A stretch of 64,000 nucleotides of DNA from Polaribacter sargassicola (GTDB taxonomy: Bacteria > Bacteroidota > Bacteroidia > Flavobacteriales > Flavobacteriaceae): positions 496,001-560,000 of the forward strand of contig NZ_JAHDAU010000001.1 in the NCBI RefSeq assembly GCF_021991835.1. Reading direction: 5' to 3'. The position numbers and the translations under genes were made by a program. Within the stretch, counting starts at the first letter, position 1, and each line of letters begins with the position of its first letter. Of this stretch, positions 18,073-26,875 are shown one piece after another. Under the pieces are notes generated by a model. It had not been told where the DNA came from. It saw nothing but the letters and a program-made list of their open reading frames with translations, and ran no database searches.

Positions 18073-19485
18073 ATGAAGAATACTACATTTATCAATGATA
18101 ATTTTTTACTACAATCTAATGTTGCAGAAACGCTGTACCATCAGTTTGCTAAAGATTTACCAATTATAGATTATCATAATCATTTGTCTCCTAAAATGAT
18201 TTCAGAAGATCAACCAATTAAAAATATTACAGCAGCTTGGTTAGATGGAGATCATTATAAATGGAGAGCTATGCGTGCCAATGGTGTGGACGAAATTTTT
18301 ATAACAGGTGACAAAACATCACAAAAAGAAAAATTTTTAAAATGGGCAGAAACGGTTCCGTATACTTTAAGAAATCCTTTGTTTCATTGGACGCATTTAG
18401 AGCTTAAACGTTATTTTAATATTGATGATATTTTGCAATCATCAACAGCCGAAGAAGTTTATGAGAAAGCAAATTTTGTTTTGCAAGACAAAACTCCTGC
18501 ACAATTATTAGAACAGATGAATGTTGAGGTTATTTGTACCACAGATGATCCTACAGATAGTTTAGAACATCATAAAATAATTGCTAAAAAAGGTTTTTTT
18601 ACTAGAGTATTACCAACTTTTAGGCCCGATAAATTACTCTTAATTAAAGAGGATAATTATATTGATTATCTTCAAAAATTAGCAACAAAAGTTGGATTTT
18701 CAATTACAAATTTATCAGATTTATTAAATGCTATTAAGAATAGAGTAGATTTTTTTGAAACTTTAGGTTGTAGAGTATCCGATTATGGGTTGGAACAAAT
18801 TTATGCAGGTGATTTTACAGATGAAGAAGCTGATGAGGTTTTAAAAAAACGTTTATCAAAAATTGATATTTCAGAAGATGAAGCTATTCTTTTTGCATCT
18901 TGTGTTTTGTTTAAACTGTGTAAGATGTATTACGCAAAAGGCTGGATACAACAATTTCATTTAGGAGCTTTAAGAAATAATAATAGCAAATTGTTAAACC
19001 AAATTGGTTTAGATGCGGGTGTAGATTCTATTGGCGATTTTACTCAGGCAAAACCTATGTCTACACTTTTTAATAAGCTAGATGCAGAAAATAGTTTAAG
19101 TAAAACAATTACTTATAATTTAAACCCAGCTTTAAATGAAGTTTTTGCAACTATGATGGGTAATTATAGCGAAAGCGGAGTTCCTGGTAAAATGCAATGG
19201 GGTTCTGGTTGGTGGTTTTTAGACCAGAAAGACGGTATGGAAAAACAGTTAAATACACTTTCTAATATGGGTTTGTTGAGTCGTTTTGTTGGAATGTTAA
19301 CCGATAGTAGAAGTTTTTTATCTTTTCCAAGACATGAATATTTTAGACGTATTTTATGTAATTTAATAGCAGAAGATGTTAAGCAGGGTCTGGTACCAAA
19401 TGATATTGAGTTTTTAGGAAAAATGATACAAGATATCTGTTATTACAATGCTGTAAATTATTTTAAATTTGATTTAGAACAGTAA
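18073..19485 (+). CDS. uxaC: Glucuronate/uronate isomerase
   Basis: UxaC isomerises D-glucuronate to D-fructuronate (and galacturonate to tagaturonate), the first step of the route encoded here. It has 470 aa, family length. The amidohydrolase-like metal site shows as DYHNHLSP near residue 33, and the C-terminal region has MLTDSRSFLSFPRHEYFRR, typical of UxaC. It is the last gene of the operon and is followed by a strong terminator. Together with the SDR and UxuA it takes glucuronate to 2-keto-3-deoxygluconate, as expected in an algal-polysaccharide degrader. Confidence 0.96.
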   Translation: MKNTTFINDNFLLQSNVAETLYHQFAKDLPIIDYHNHLSPKMISEDQPIKNITAAWLDGDHYKWRAMRANGVDEIFITGDKTSQKEKFLKWAETVPYTLRNPLFHWTHLELKRYFNIDDILQSSTAEEVYEKANFVLQDKTPAQLLEQMNVEVICTTDDPTDSLEHHKIIAKKGFFTRVLPTFRPDKLLLIKEDNYIDYLQKLATKVGFSITNLSDLLNAIKNRVDFFETLGCRVSDYGLEQIYAGDFTDEEADEVLKKRLSKIDISEDEAILFASCVLFKLCKMYYAKGWIQQFHLGALRNNNSKLLNQIGLDAGVDSIGDFTQAKPMSTLFNKLDAENSLSKTITYNLNPALNEVFATMMGNYSESGVPGKMQWGSGWWFLDQKDGMEKQLNTLSNMGLLSRFVGMLTDSRSFLSFPRHEYFRRILCNLIAEDVKQGLVPNDIEFLGKMIQDICYYNAVNYFKFDLEQ

Positions 19486-19508
19486 ATTTTTAATAATTAT
19501 AAAATAAA

Positions 19509-19542
19509 AAAAACAGATGTTATTTGTAGCATCTGTTTTTTA
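19509..19542. terminator. Bidirectional terminator between uxaC and the lar operon
   Basis: AACAGATG (19512-19519) pairs with CATCTGTT (19530-19537), with A-rich and T-rich flanks on both sides. It can therefore serve the converging minus-strand operon as well. Confidence 0.8.
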
Positions 19543-19563
19543 TTATTCTAGATTTTAATCTAA

Positions 19564-19752
19564 TTAATTTTTGCTGTTTTTTAATTTTGTTTGTGTCATT
19601 TTCCAAACGATAGCAACTAAGGCAATAGCCGGAATTAATAGCCAAGCCCATTCACTTATAAAAGAATCATGAGTATGAGAAGTAGTTTGTACATGTGCAT
19701 TCATCATTTGTGAACTAATTGCTATAAAGAAAATAGATAATAACTTTTTCAT
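19564..19752 (-). CDS. Small predicted membrane protein at the end of the lar operon
   Basis: This 62-aa protein is not from a family I recognise. An N-terminal signal-like hydrophobic segment (about 3-18, ending near NAH) is followed by a short region with histidines (HVQTTSHTHDS), one membrane helix (about 35-50, AWLLIPAIALVAIVW) and a basic tail. It starts 3 nt after larC, so it is very probably co-transcribed. The extracytoplasmic His/Thr-rich stretch in a nickel-cofactor operon hints at metal binding or nickel supply, which is speculation. It could also be a chance ORF, although start, spacing and topology argue against that. Confidence 0.55.
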   Translation of the reverse strand: MKKLLSIFFIAISSQMMNAHVQTTSHTHDSFISEWAWLLIPAIALVAIVWKMTQTKLKNSKN

Positions 19753-19755
19753 TTT

Positions 19756-21045
19756 TTAAGATTTTAAAGGGTTTATATTTAGTTTATTTATCACTTGAAA
19801 TGGTGATTGATTGGTCTCTTTAGACAATCTTTTTACATCATCAAATTCAGGTTTAATTTTTATGTTTTTTGTGGGTGTTGTAACTTCTTTTACAAGTACT
19901 TCTCCAAATTCTGTTGTCTTTTTTTTCTGAATCCTAGGTAATTCTATGCGATCTATAGGATAATAACGTACCCCAATAGTACTTGTGTTATCAAATAAAT
20001 AATTAGATACTTCTGTTAAATTATCTTCTGTAAGAATAATATTTAGTAAGAAAGCAAACCTGCCTTTTTTCATCAATTGTTGTGTAATACTAAAGTCTAT
20101 AGCTCCAGATTTTAACAAGTTGTCTTGAAAATCGTTTCCTAAATATTCTGGAGACATATCATCAATAGAAGCTTCTAGCTGTAAATATTTGTCTTTTTTG
20201 TTTTCATTTTCAATTAAAGAAACACGTACAACATTTGCATTATGGAAATTTTTTTTACCGGGTCCGTAAGCTGTTTTTATAGGTGTATAAGTCGCATTTT
20301 TAAAATCAGGATTTAAAAATCGTAAAATAGCAGCTCCTGTTGGTGTAATTTTTTCACCTTCTTCTGTACCAGGGTAAATTGGCATTCCTTGTAATAATTC
20401 TGCAGTTGCAGGTGCGGGTACAGGTAACATTCCGTGCTGGGTTTTTACAATACCAAAACCAGTACAAATAGGTGTACAATATGTTTTAGAAATATTTAGT
20501 TTATCTATTAATACTGCATTACCAACAATATCTATAATAGAATCTACACCACTTATTTCATGAAAATGGATGGTTTCTAAAGGCATATCATGAATTTTAG
20601 ATTCAGCCTGACCAATCATTAAAAAAATCTCATGTGCTATTTTTTTTGCATTATCACTGATATGTGCGTGATCTATAATTTTTTGAATATCACTTAAATG
20701 ACGATGCGCTCCGTGATGATGGCTGTGGGAATGATTGTGTGTGTGAGAATGATCATGACCGTGAGCGTGAGAATGGCTATGCGAGTGGTCATGATTATGA
20801 TGATGGTGATCATCGTGATTGTGATCTGTTTTCGATTCTTTTTTAATATTTAAATCAACAACCTCTACATATTTGCAATTGATACCATTTTTATCAACTT
20901 GTTCAATTTCTATTTTACCATCTGGCAGATGTAATTTTTTGGGTAAATCTAATAAAATGTCATAATCGCCAAGCAATTCGCTAAAAGCACTCAAGAACAT
21001 ATTGCCCGATAAACCCGAAAAAGCTTCTATATATATTGTTTTCAT
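19756..21045 (-). CDS. larC: Nickel insertion protein LarC (nickel-pincer cofactor synthesis)
   Basis: LarC is the CTP-dependent cyclometallase that inserts nickel into the pincer nucleotide made by LarB and LarE. The N-terminal LarC1 part begins MKTIYIEAFSGLSGNMFLSA. A very histidine-rich stretch at residues 75-116, about half His, separates it from the rest and probably stores or delivers nickel. The C-terminal LarC2 part starts near 285 (EASIDDMSPEYLG). In Lactobacillus, LarC is made by a programmed frameshift between LarC1 and LarC2; here it is one continuous frame of 429 aa. The start overlaps larB by 4 nt. Confidence 0.95.
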   Translation of the reverse strand: MKTIYIEAFSGLSGNMFLSAFSELLGDYDILLDLPKKLHLPDGKIEIEQVDKNGINCKYVEVVDLNIKKESKTDHNHDDHHHHNHDHSHSHSHAHGHDHSHTHNHSHSHHHGAHRHLSDIQKIIDHAHISDNAKKIAHEIFLMIGQAESKIHDMPLETIHFHEISGVDSIIDIVGNAVLIDKLNISKTYCTPICTGFGIVKTQHGMLPVPAPATAELLQGMPIYPGTEEGEKITPTGAAILRFLNPDFKNATYTPIKTAYGPGKKNFHNANVVRVSLIENENKKDKYLQLEASIDDMSPEYLGNDFQDNLLKSGAIDFSITQQLMKKGRFAFLLNIILTEDNLTEVSNYLFDNTSTIGVRYYPIDRIELPRIQKKKTTEFGEVLVKEVTTPTKNIKIKPEFDDVKRLSKETNQSPFQVINKLNINPLKS

Positions 21046-21701
21046 TTTTCTATTAGTTTCAACATTCTAAAAGCACTCATGGCTGCTCCGTAACCATTAT
21101 CTATATTAACTACTGTAATTCCGTTTGCACAACTTGTAAGCATTGCATGTAAAGCGGTTTCTCCATTTTTTGCAGATCCGTAACCTACAGATGTTGGTAC
21201 TCCTATAATTGGTTGTGGTAACAATCCACCAACAACCGTTGGCAAAGCTCCTTCAAAACCAGCAACAACAATTAAAATATCAAACGTTTTTAATAACTCT
21301 AGTCTGTTTAATAATCTTTGTAAACCAGCAACACCAATATCATGAATAATACGAGATTTTACGCCCATATATTCTAACGTATAGAAAGCTTCATTGGCTA
21401 CACCAATATCTGAACTTCCGGCAGAAATAATTCCTATTTTTGCAGGGTTTTCATCTGAAATTTCAACCTTAGAAAGCATAAAAATTTCAGATTCATCATC
21501 ATAAAATGCTGCTTTATATGTTTTTAACAGCTCTGTTGCTTTATTGTTTTGGAGTTTAGTTATTAATACATTTTTATCTTTTTTAACATAATCTTTCAGT
21601 AAATCTGAAAGTAATGCTACGCTCTTTGACGCTCCGAAAATAACTTCTTCAAAACCTAATCTGCGTTTTCTGTCTTCATCAATGATAAAGGCTTTATCCA
21701 T
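21042..21701 (-). CDS. larB: Nicotinate-adenine-dinucleotide carboxylase LarB
   Basis: LarB carboxylates and hydrolyses nicotinic acid adenine dinucleotide, the first step to the nickel-pincer nucleotide. The protein has 219 aa. The C-terminal PurE-like domain (about 90-215) shows GIISAGSSDIGVANEA, VVAGFEGALPTVVGGL and GVPTSVGYGSAKNGETAL, all typical of LarB. The N-terminal 80 residues are the small LarB-specific part. Overlaps with larE (8 nt) and larC (4 nt) make a translationally coupled set. Similarity to PurE is expected, but PurE is shorter and lacks this N-terminus. Confidence 0.95.
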   Translation of the reverse strand: MDKAFIIDEDRKRRLGFEEVIFGASKSVALLSDLLKDYVKKDKNVLITKLQNNKATELLKTYKAAFYDDESEIFMLSKVEISDENPAKIGIISAGSSDIGVANEAFYTLEYMGVKSRIIHDIGVAGLQRLLNRLELLKTFDILIVVAGFEGALPTVVGGLLPQPIIGVPTSVGYGSAKNGETALHAMLTSCANGITVVNIDNGYGAAMSAFRMLKLIEK

Positions 21702-22491
21702 TTAATACACGATTTAATTTACCAGAAACAAAACCTTCTTCATCCATAGTTACTCTAGAAAAACCTAAAGTTTTAATTTCTTTAGTAATTTGGTTGAATT
21801 GATTTTTTAATGTTTCCATTTCATTTACAGGCACTTCTATTTTAGCTTCTTCTCCTTGGTGTCTTACTCTTACGTTTATAAAACCAAATCGATTTAAAAC
21901 ATATTCTGCATGTTCAATTTGTTTTAATCTTTCGTTATTAACTTCTGTTCCGTAAGGAATTCTAGAACTTAAACACGGGCTTGGTGGTTTAAAAGCTGTT
22001 TCTAAACCTAGCTCATTTGCCATTTCTATAACTTCTTTTTTGTTGATTTTTAGCTCTGCTAAAGGTGATTTTATTTGATGATTTTTAGCAGCCTCTAATC
22101 CAGGACGATAATCGCCTAAATCATCTAAATTGGTTCCGTTTAATATGGTGTATTCAGGATATCTTTCTTCAATAATATCTACCATAGCTTCATAAAGATG
22201 CGTTTTACAGAAAAAACAACGATTTGCTGGATTTGCTGTATAATTTGGGTCTTGTAATTCTGAAGTTTTAATAACTTCAAGATTAATATTGTGTGTTTTA
22301 CAAAAATCTGTAGCTACCTTAAAGTCTTTTGATTTTAGACTTTCGGAATTTGAAATTAACCCAATAGCAGCATCGCCAAGTACTAATTTAGAAACATACA
22401 AAACCAATGAAGAATCTACACCTCCAGAAAAAGCAGTAACTGTACCTTTATGATTTTTAAACCATTGTTTTAGCAATGCTAATTTTGACAT
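21694..22491 (-). CDS. larE: Pyridinium-3,5-biscarboxylate sulfur transferase LarE
   Basis: LarE is a PP-loop ATP pyrophosphatase that adds two sulfurs to the LarB product. The protein has 265 aa. The PP-loop is SGGVDSS (22-28). C173 in SPCLSSRIPYG corresponds to the sulfur-donating Cys176 of L. plantarum LarE. C92 and C95 (NRCFFCK) give a three-cysteine set, the pattern linked to [4Fe-4S]-dependent LarE enzymes that recycle sulfur rather than sacrifice their own cysteine. Which mechanism applies is inference. It is the second gene of the operon, 32 bp after the aldo/keto reductase gene. Confidence 0.94.
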   Translation of the reverse strand: MSKLALLKQWFKNHKGTVTAFSGGVDSSLVLYVSKLVLGDAAIGLISNSESLKSKDFKVATDFCKTHNINLEVIKTSELQDPNYTANPANRCFFCKTHLYEAMVDIIEERYPEYTILNGTNLDDLGDYRPGLEAAKNHQIKSPLAELKINKKEVIEMANELGLETAFKPPSPCLSSRIPYGTEVNNERLKQIEHAEYVLNRFGFINVRVRHQGEEAKIEVPVNEMETLKNQFNQITKEIKTLGFSRVTMDEEGFVSGKLNRVLNG

Positions 22492-22523
22492 ATATAATTT
22501 TTTTTGAATAGTTAAATAAAATA

Positions 22524-23987
22524 CTAGGCTATATTTCCTTTTGTATCTACAGTTTTAACTGTTATATCAGTAATATTTTGGTCTATTTCAAAAACAAATG
22601 GTTTTTCTTTTAAAACTTGAGGTTGATGTTTAACCGTACCTAACATTTTACCATTAGAAAAAATTTCGTAATGAGATATAGGGTTTTCTGCAGCATAAGC
22701 GGTTTGCCAAGTTATTTTAGTTTTACCATTTATGGTTTCTTGTTTTAAATCTCTAGGCGGTGTCATGTCTATTTTATCAAGCTGAAAGAAATTTGTTCGA
22801 ACTCCTGCTGCTTTTGCAGTTTTAGCTTCTATTTCTAGTCTCTTCTCATCGGACATCGAGTCAGGTTTCACTTGAGAGGCATAAAAATTTTGAGTTAACT
22901 GACATTTAAGAGGGTCTTTATCTATATGACCAATTCCTATAATTAAGGTATCTACACCCGGTGTGGTAAGTACATATTCTATAAGTTCATGACTTGGTAA
23001 ATCTGGAGAACCTACTTTACGATAAATTTGGTCTGGTTTTCTTGAGAATCCAGGTACTTCTTTGTACATGGTTCCAGCTCCAAAAACTTTCATTCCAACA
23101 ACACCAATTCCTTTGGCTTTAGCTAATGGAATAACATTATGTTTCATGTTAAAATACAAATGATCATTAGAGTTAACAGATACTAATAAAGCATCTATTA
23201 ATCCATATTTATCTCGTTGCATAAAATCAATCATAGCTTCAGCACTAGTGTGGCCTGAAAAACCAATATGCTTCAATAGTTTTTCGTTTTTAGGATTGGT
23301 TCCTGTAAAATTAGTACCATCTCTAAAATCTTTTAAAACTACTAAAGCTCCAAAATTTTCATCGGGTTTAATTGGTGTTTCAAGTCCTTTATATAAGACA
23401 TCATTCTCTTCAATAGATTGTAAAGCATGCACCATAACAATATCTACATAAGAACCTTCTGGATAGTTCCCTTTTCCATCTCCAAAAAGTTGAGTCATGG
23501 TTCTTCTAATGTCATCTGCGGCCGTTTGTACATCTGCACCATTAGATTTGTTTCTTACATTTTTTTGCTCTTCCCAACCTGGTTTTCCCCATCGCATAAG
23601 TGTTTTACTTGTAATGGTAATGGATTCTCTTAGCTTTTTATTATAATTCGGTTTCCCTGGAATTAAGTTTAATTTTTCAAAAGCTGAATGGTAGTGCAAT
23701 TGACTTAAATCATACACATTTGAAGTGTCAAAATAATTCACTCCTAAATCAAAAGCTTTTGTAATAATAGCAACAGGATCTACATCATCTGGTGTCCATT
23801 GTATAGAAGCTTGTCCTCCTAATCCTAAGGTAGTTACTTTGTTTTTCAATCTACCAAAACTTCTCATCATTGGTTTTGGTGCATTGTTAGCAAAGCTAAT
23901 ATCTAAAGGTAAAAACATTGCGCCGGCAGTTGCCATGCTAGATAGTTTAATAAAATCTCGTCTTGATACTGGATATATTTTTTTCAT
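22524..23987 (-). CDS. Tat-exported aldo/keto reductase with C-terminal FN3-like domain
   Basis: This 487-aa protein is an aldo/keto reductase-fold oxidoreductase. It starts with a twin-arginine signal (SRRDFIKLSS, cleavage near residue 34), so it folds in the cytoplasm and is exported. The barrel (about 40-390) shows TLGLGGQA, FDLGVNYFDTSNVY with D and Y of the catalytic set, and HIGFSGHTSAE. The last 80 residues (NGKTKITWQTAYAAENPISH onward) look like a fibronectin-III-type domain. It is the first gene of the lar operon, upstream of larE. The substrate is unknown. Its position suggests a link to a nickel-pincer enzyme acting on a hydroxy acid or sugar acid, but that is a guess. Confidence 0.82.
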   Translation of the reverse strand: MKKIYPVSRRDFIKLSSMATAGAMFLPLDISFANNAPKPMMRSFGRLKNKVTTLGLGGQASIQWTPDDVDPVAIITKAFDLGVNYFDTSNVYDLSQLHYHSAFEKLNLIPGKPNYNKKLRESITITSKTLMRWGKPGWEEQKNVRNKSNGADVQTAADDIRRTMTQLFGDGKGNYPEGSYVDIVMVHALQSIEENDVLYKGLETPIKPDENFGALVVLKDFRDGTNFTGTNPKNEKLLKHIGFSGHTSAEAMIDFMQRDKYGLIDALLVSVNSNDHLYFNMKHNVIPLAKAKGIGVVGMKVFGAGTMYKEVPGFSRKPDQIYRKVGSPDLPSHELIEYVLTTPGVDTLIIGIGHIDKDPLKCQLTQNFYASQVKPDSMSDEKRLEIEAKTAKAAGVRTNFFQLDKIDMTPPRDLKQETINGKTKITWQTAYAAENPISHYEIFSNGKMLGTVKHQPQVLKEKPFVFEIDQNITDITVKTVDTKGNIA

Positions 23988-24313
23988 AAGTCAACGTTTT
24001 AGTGAGACTTAAATTTAATAATAGTTTACTTGACCAAAGATTAGTTAAGGTTAATTAGGTTTTTTTTAACATCAATTTAAATATCAATGTTAATGCTATA
24101 AATATCTTGGTTAATTCTGTTGATGTTTACTTGTTTTATGTTAACATTTTTTATCTCTAATCAATAATAAAATGATAAAAGTAAGGACGGTAAAAATCTA
24201 TTTTTTAGAAAATATAAATGCAAGATTAAGAGAGTTAAGGGTTGTAGGTGTGTTTTTGTAAGTTTTTAAAAACAAAAAAGAGTTAACGCATTTATTATAA
24301 ATGTGATAACTCT
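23988..24313. other. Intergenic region left of the integrated element
   Basis: No gene or convincing promoter consensus is seen in these 326 bp. They must hold the promoter of the minus-strand aldo/keto reductase-lar operon and, at the right end, the former terminator of tRNA-Leu. The only long ORFs are out-of-context shadows. Confidence 0.6.
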
Positions 24314-24316
24314 TTT
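24276..24316 (-). terminator. Original chromosomal terminator of tRNA-Leu, displaced by the element
   Basis: On the minus strand AAAAGAGTTA (24316-24307) pairs with TAACTCTTTT (24285-24276), with an additional inner pairing (CATTTA/TAAATG), followed by a T run. It abuts the left attachment repeat. Before integration it would have stood directly behind the tRNA-Leu gene now 7 kb away. Confidence 0.7.
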
Positions 24317-24338
24317 AAATGGTACTCAAGGTGGGAAT
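24314..24338. repeat. attL: left 25-bp attachment repeat
   Basis: Identical over 25 bp to 31321-31345 and includes the tRNA 3' end with the CCA complement (TGG at 24320-24322). Identity is lost just inside the element: TTGAAAC here against CGAACC in the tRNA T-arm. The strand exchange must have occurred within these 25 bp. Confidence 0.85.
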
Positions 24339-24475
24339 TGAAACAGTTGTTTTTTTTACTTTTTAAAAAGCCTTTAAAACCTATAAAAACGATTAATAGC
24401 TTATTAAAACCTTGTTAATAAAGGTTTTTAAAGAATAAACTATAATTAATAAAAATAAACTAATGTTAATAAACG

Positions 24476-24494
24476 GTTGGCAAACCGTTGGCAA
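24476..24494 (+). repeat. Left arm-type integrase sites (paired GTTGGCAA)
   Basis: GTTGGCAA occurs at 24476-24483 and 24487-24494, an 11-bp period. The same pair with the same spacing and orientation recurs at 31243-31261 near the other end. They are probably integrase arm sites. A hairpin (AAAACCTT 24406-24413 with AAGGTTTT 24421-24428) lies between them and the core. Confidence 0.65.
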
Positions 24495-24541
24495 GGAATA
24501 AAAATAGTTGTATTTTCGTACTGTTCAAAATTCAATACATT

Positions 24542-25855
24542 ATGGCTACTATTAAATTTCAACTTTTAAGTAAAAGTGAAAATGCACCTATTTATTTAAG
24601 ACTTTCAGTAAAAAGAGGACAAACCCCGAGAACAAAAACAGGGTTACATATCAACCCAAAACAATGGAGTACTTCAAATTATCCAAAAACTACAACTGCA
24701 AACAACAAGAAATTAAAAGCTGATTTACAAGATTTAGAAAAATATATTTTAGATGAGGTTAACAATGCCAACACTAAAGGAGAAACAATAAATACAGCTT
24801 GGCTAAAACATCATATTGATGTGCATTTTGGACGTATCTCAATAACTAAAAAAAGCGACTTTATTACAGATGCAATACAAAGCATTATTAATGAAGCGCC
24901 AACAAGAAAAAACGCAAAAGGCGGTTTAGGTTTGTCAGAAAGGCGAATTAATTCTTACAAAGCCTTAAAAAGAGTAATTAAAGAATATCAAAAGCAACAA
25001 AATTTAAGAGTAAAAGATGTTGATATAAAATTTGCTAAAGATTTTTTAAACTTCTTATTAAACGAAAAGAAATATCAAAAAAGTACTTCACTTAAAAAAT
25101 TAGCAGACTTAAAAACGGTTTGTACTGATGCTGAGTTTTATGGAATAGAAACAAATTCACAGTATAAAAAAATACAAAGTGCAAAGCCAAACAATGAAAA
25201 TATACTTTATTTAAGCAATAAAGAATTACAGCAAATAGAAAGTACTGTTTTATTGAGTGAATCACTAAAAAACGCCCGAAAATGGCTTTTATTAGGTTGT
25301 AACATAGGGCAAAGAGGTGGCGACCTTTTACAATTAACTGAAAATAATTTTAAAACACTCAACAATTTAGAGGTAATACAGTTAAAGCAACAAAAAACAG
25401 GTAAAAATGTTACTATTCCAGTATTAGAAAAAACCAAAGAAATTTTAAAAACTGGATTTCCTTATAAAATATCGACTCAAAAATTCAATAAGCATATAAA
25501 AGAGGTTTGCAAACTTTCAGAAATAAACGAACTAATAAATGGTAGTAAGATAGTGGTAACTGAAAAAGGCAAAGGAAACAAAGAGAAAAGAAAAGTAAAT
25601 GGTTTGTACCCTAAATGGCAGTTAATGGCTTCACACGTTTGCAGACGTTCTTTTTGTAGTAATTTATACGGTACACTACCAACGCCCTTAATTATGAGTA
25701 TATCTGCACACAGTTCAGAAAAAATGCTACTTAATTATATTGGTAAAGATAGTTTAGACTATGCTCAACAAATTGCAGATTTTTATACCTTACAAGCATT
25801 AAAAGAGAAAAGAGAACCTCAGCTACAAATAATAAAAAATGCTTCAAATCAATAG
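24542..25855 (+). CDS. int: Tyrosine recombinase / integrase of the element
   Basis: This 437-aa site-specific recombinase integrates and excises the element at tRNA-Leu. An N-terminal arm-binding domain (1-90) and a SAM-like core-binding domain (about 105-200) precede the catalytic domain. The catalytic set is visible: R258 (GQRGGD), H365-x2-R368 (HVCRR), H390 (SAHSS) and nucleophile Y399 (LNYIG). The family is the phage-integrase type common in Bacteroidetes. A longer reading from a TTG at 24488 would start inside the GTTGGCAA repeats and cover a likely promoter (TATTTTCG near 24510), so the ATG at 24542 is preferred. The gene lies next to attL. Confidence 0.93.
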   Translation: MATIKFQLLSKSENAPIYLRLSVKRGQTPRTKTGLHINPKQWSTSNYPKTTTANNKKLKADLQDLEKYILDEVNNANTKGETINTAWLKHHIDVHFGRISITKKSDFITDAIQSIINEAPTRKNAKGGLGLSERRINSYKALKRVIKEYQKQQNLRVKDVDIKFAKDFLNFLLNEKKYQKSTSLKKLADLKTVCTDAEFYGIETNSQYKKIQSAKPNNENILYLSNKELQQIESTVLLSESLKNARKWLLLGCNIGQRGGDLLQLTENNFKTLNNLEVIQLKQQKTGKNVTIPVLEKTKEILKTGFPYKISTQKFNKHIKEVCKLSEINELINGSKIVVTEKGKGNKEKRKVNGLYPKWQLMASHVCRRSFCSNLYGTLPTPLIMSISAHSSEKMLLNYIGKDSLDYAQQIADFYTLQALKEKREPQLQIIKNASNQ

Positions 25856-25918
25856 ATAAAACTTATAGTTCAAATATTTAATGCCGTTCAAAGTAAAGTA
25901 ATATAATATAAAGTTGTT

Positions 25919-26866
25919 ATGAGTAAAGAAATTAAAAATTTATATGATGATCTTAATTTAAAGACTATACCAAAAAGTATTTTAGATAAGTTTTTTAGTA
26001 CTGGTCATTATAAAGAATACTGGGGCGGTAAGCCTTTTAATACAGAATATTTTAATAAATCTGAAAATCTTAATTTTTTTTATAATTATGGTCAAAAAAA
26101 AGAATTAATAAAGTTAATTAGAGATAAAAAATTATTGAGTGAAGAAAATATATTTTTAACAATAGAAGATTTAAATAATTATTTTATTGAATATGGTAAA
26201 GGTTTTAAGAAAGGATATTATCAGTTTGAGAAAGATTTAGCGCCAGAGAATACTCTTTTTAAAAATGATGATCAACAGATTATTTATAAGATTTTTTCTA
26301 AGGCAATACAAGATACTTCACTTAAAAAACCTGGTCTATTTGCTTTAAGTTATATTAATCATTTTCAGATTGAAGATTTAAATGAATTATACAAAACAGA
26401 AGATTTAAAATTTTGTAGTTATTTAAAATTTGATGAGTTTTATAAAAGAGGCATTGAAGCTGGTTTTTTTTATAAAGCTTGGTCTATTATTTTGCATAAT
26501 CCAATACTTTTTGAAAGTCTTTTTAATAAACATTTCAAGCCTAAAAAAAATGAAGAACCTCAACTTGAAAATAAAAAAGAAAGTTTAATTGATTATGACA
26601 ATTCAAAACTTACAGAAAAAATAATAGCATTAAATGAAAGTGGTGTTTTAGATTTTTTAAAAAATATAGAACCTTTTAATCATTCTACAAATTCTTTAGC
26701 TCAGTTTTTAAGTTTGTGTTTAGGAGAAAAAACAGTCTCAATTCAATCTTATATTAACCCTATAATAAATAAAAAAAATGATCAGTCAAAAAGTCCTTAC
26801 AATACTATAAAGACAGTTGAAAAGGTAAAACTTAAACTTATTGAAATTGGTTTAAAAATAAAGTAG
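25919..26866 (+). CDS. Hypothetical protein of the element
   Basis: This 315-aa protein is not recognised as a known family. It is highly charged, without signal peptide or membrane segments. A mainly helical, aromatic-rich N-terminal part (1-205) is joined by a K/E-rich linker (about 207-220) to a C-terminal helical module ending SIQSYINPIINKKND and a Lys-rich last helix. That C-terminal pattern resembles short modules I associate with integrase neighbours in Bacteroidetes elements, but I cannot name it. CCGTTCAAAGT at 25884-25894, 25 bp upstream, recurs at 30742 and in altered form before int. It is the most likely cargo or regulatory gene here. Confidence 0.75.
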   Translation: MSKEIKNLYDDLNLKTIPKSILDKFFSTGHYKEYWGGKPFNTEYFNKSENLNFFYNYGQKKELIKLIRDKKLLSEENIFLTIEDLNNYFIEYGKGFKKGYYQFEKDLAPENTLFKNDDQQIIYKIFSKAIQDTSLKKPGLFALSYINHFQIEDLNELYKTEDLKFCSYLKFDEFYKRGIEAGFFYKAWSIILHNPILFESLFNKHFKPKKNEEPQLENKKESLIDYDNSKLTEKIIALNESGVLDFLKNIEPFNHSTNSLAQFLSLCLGEKTVSIQSYINPIINKKNDQSKSPYNTIKTVEKVKLKLIEIGLKIK

Positions 26867-26875
26867 TTTATCTTT

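Noticed and set aside
19756..21045. Frameshift in larC (LarC1/LarC2 split)
   Set aside because: The frame is continuous here, so no programmed frameshift is needed.
24488..24541. TTG start giving an integrase 18 residues longer
   Set aside because: It would begin inside the GTTGGCAA repeats and cover the likely promoter; the ATG at 24542 gives the usual integrase N-terminus.
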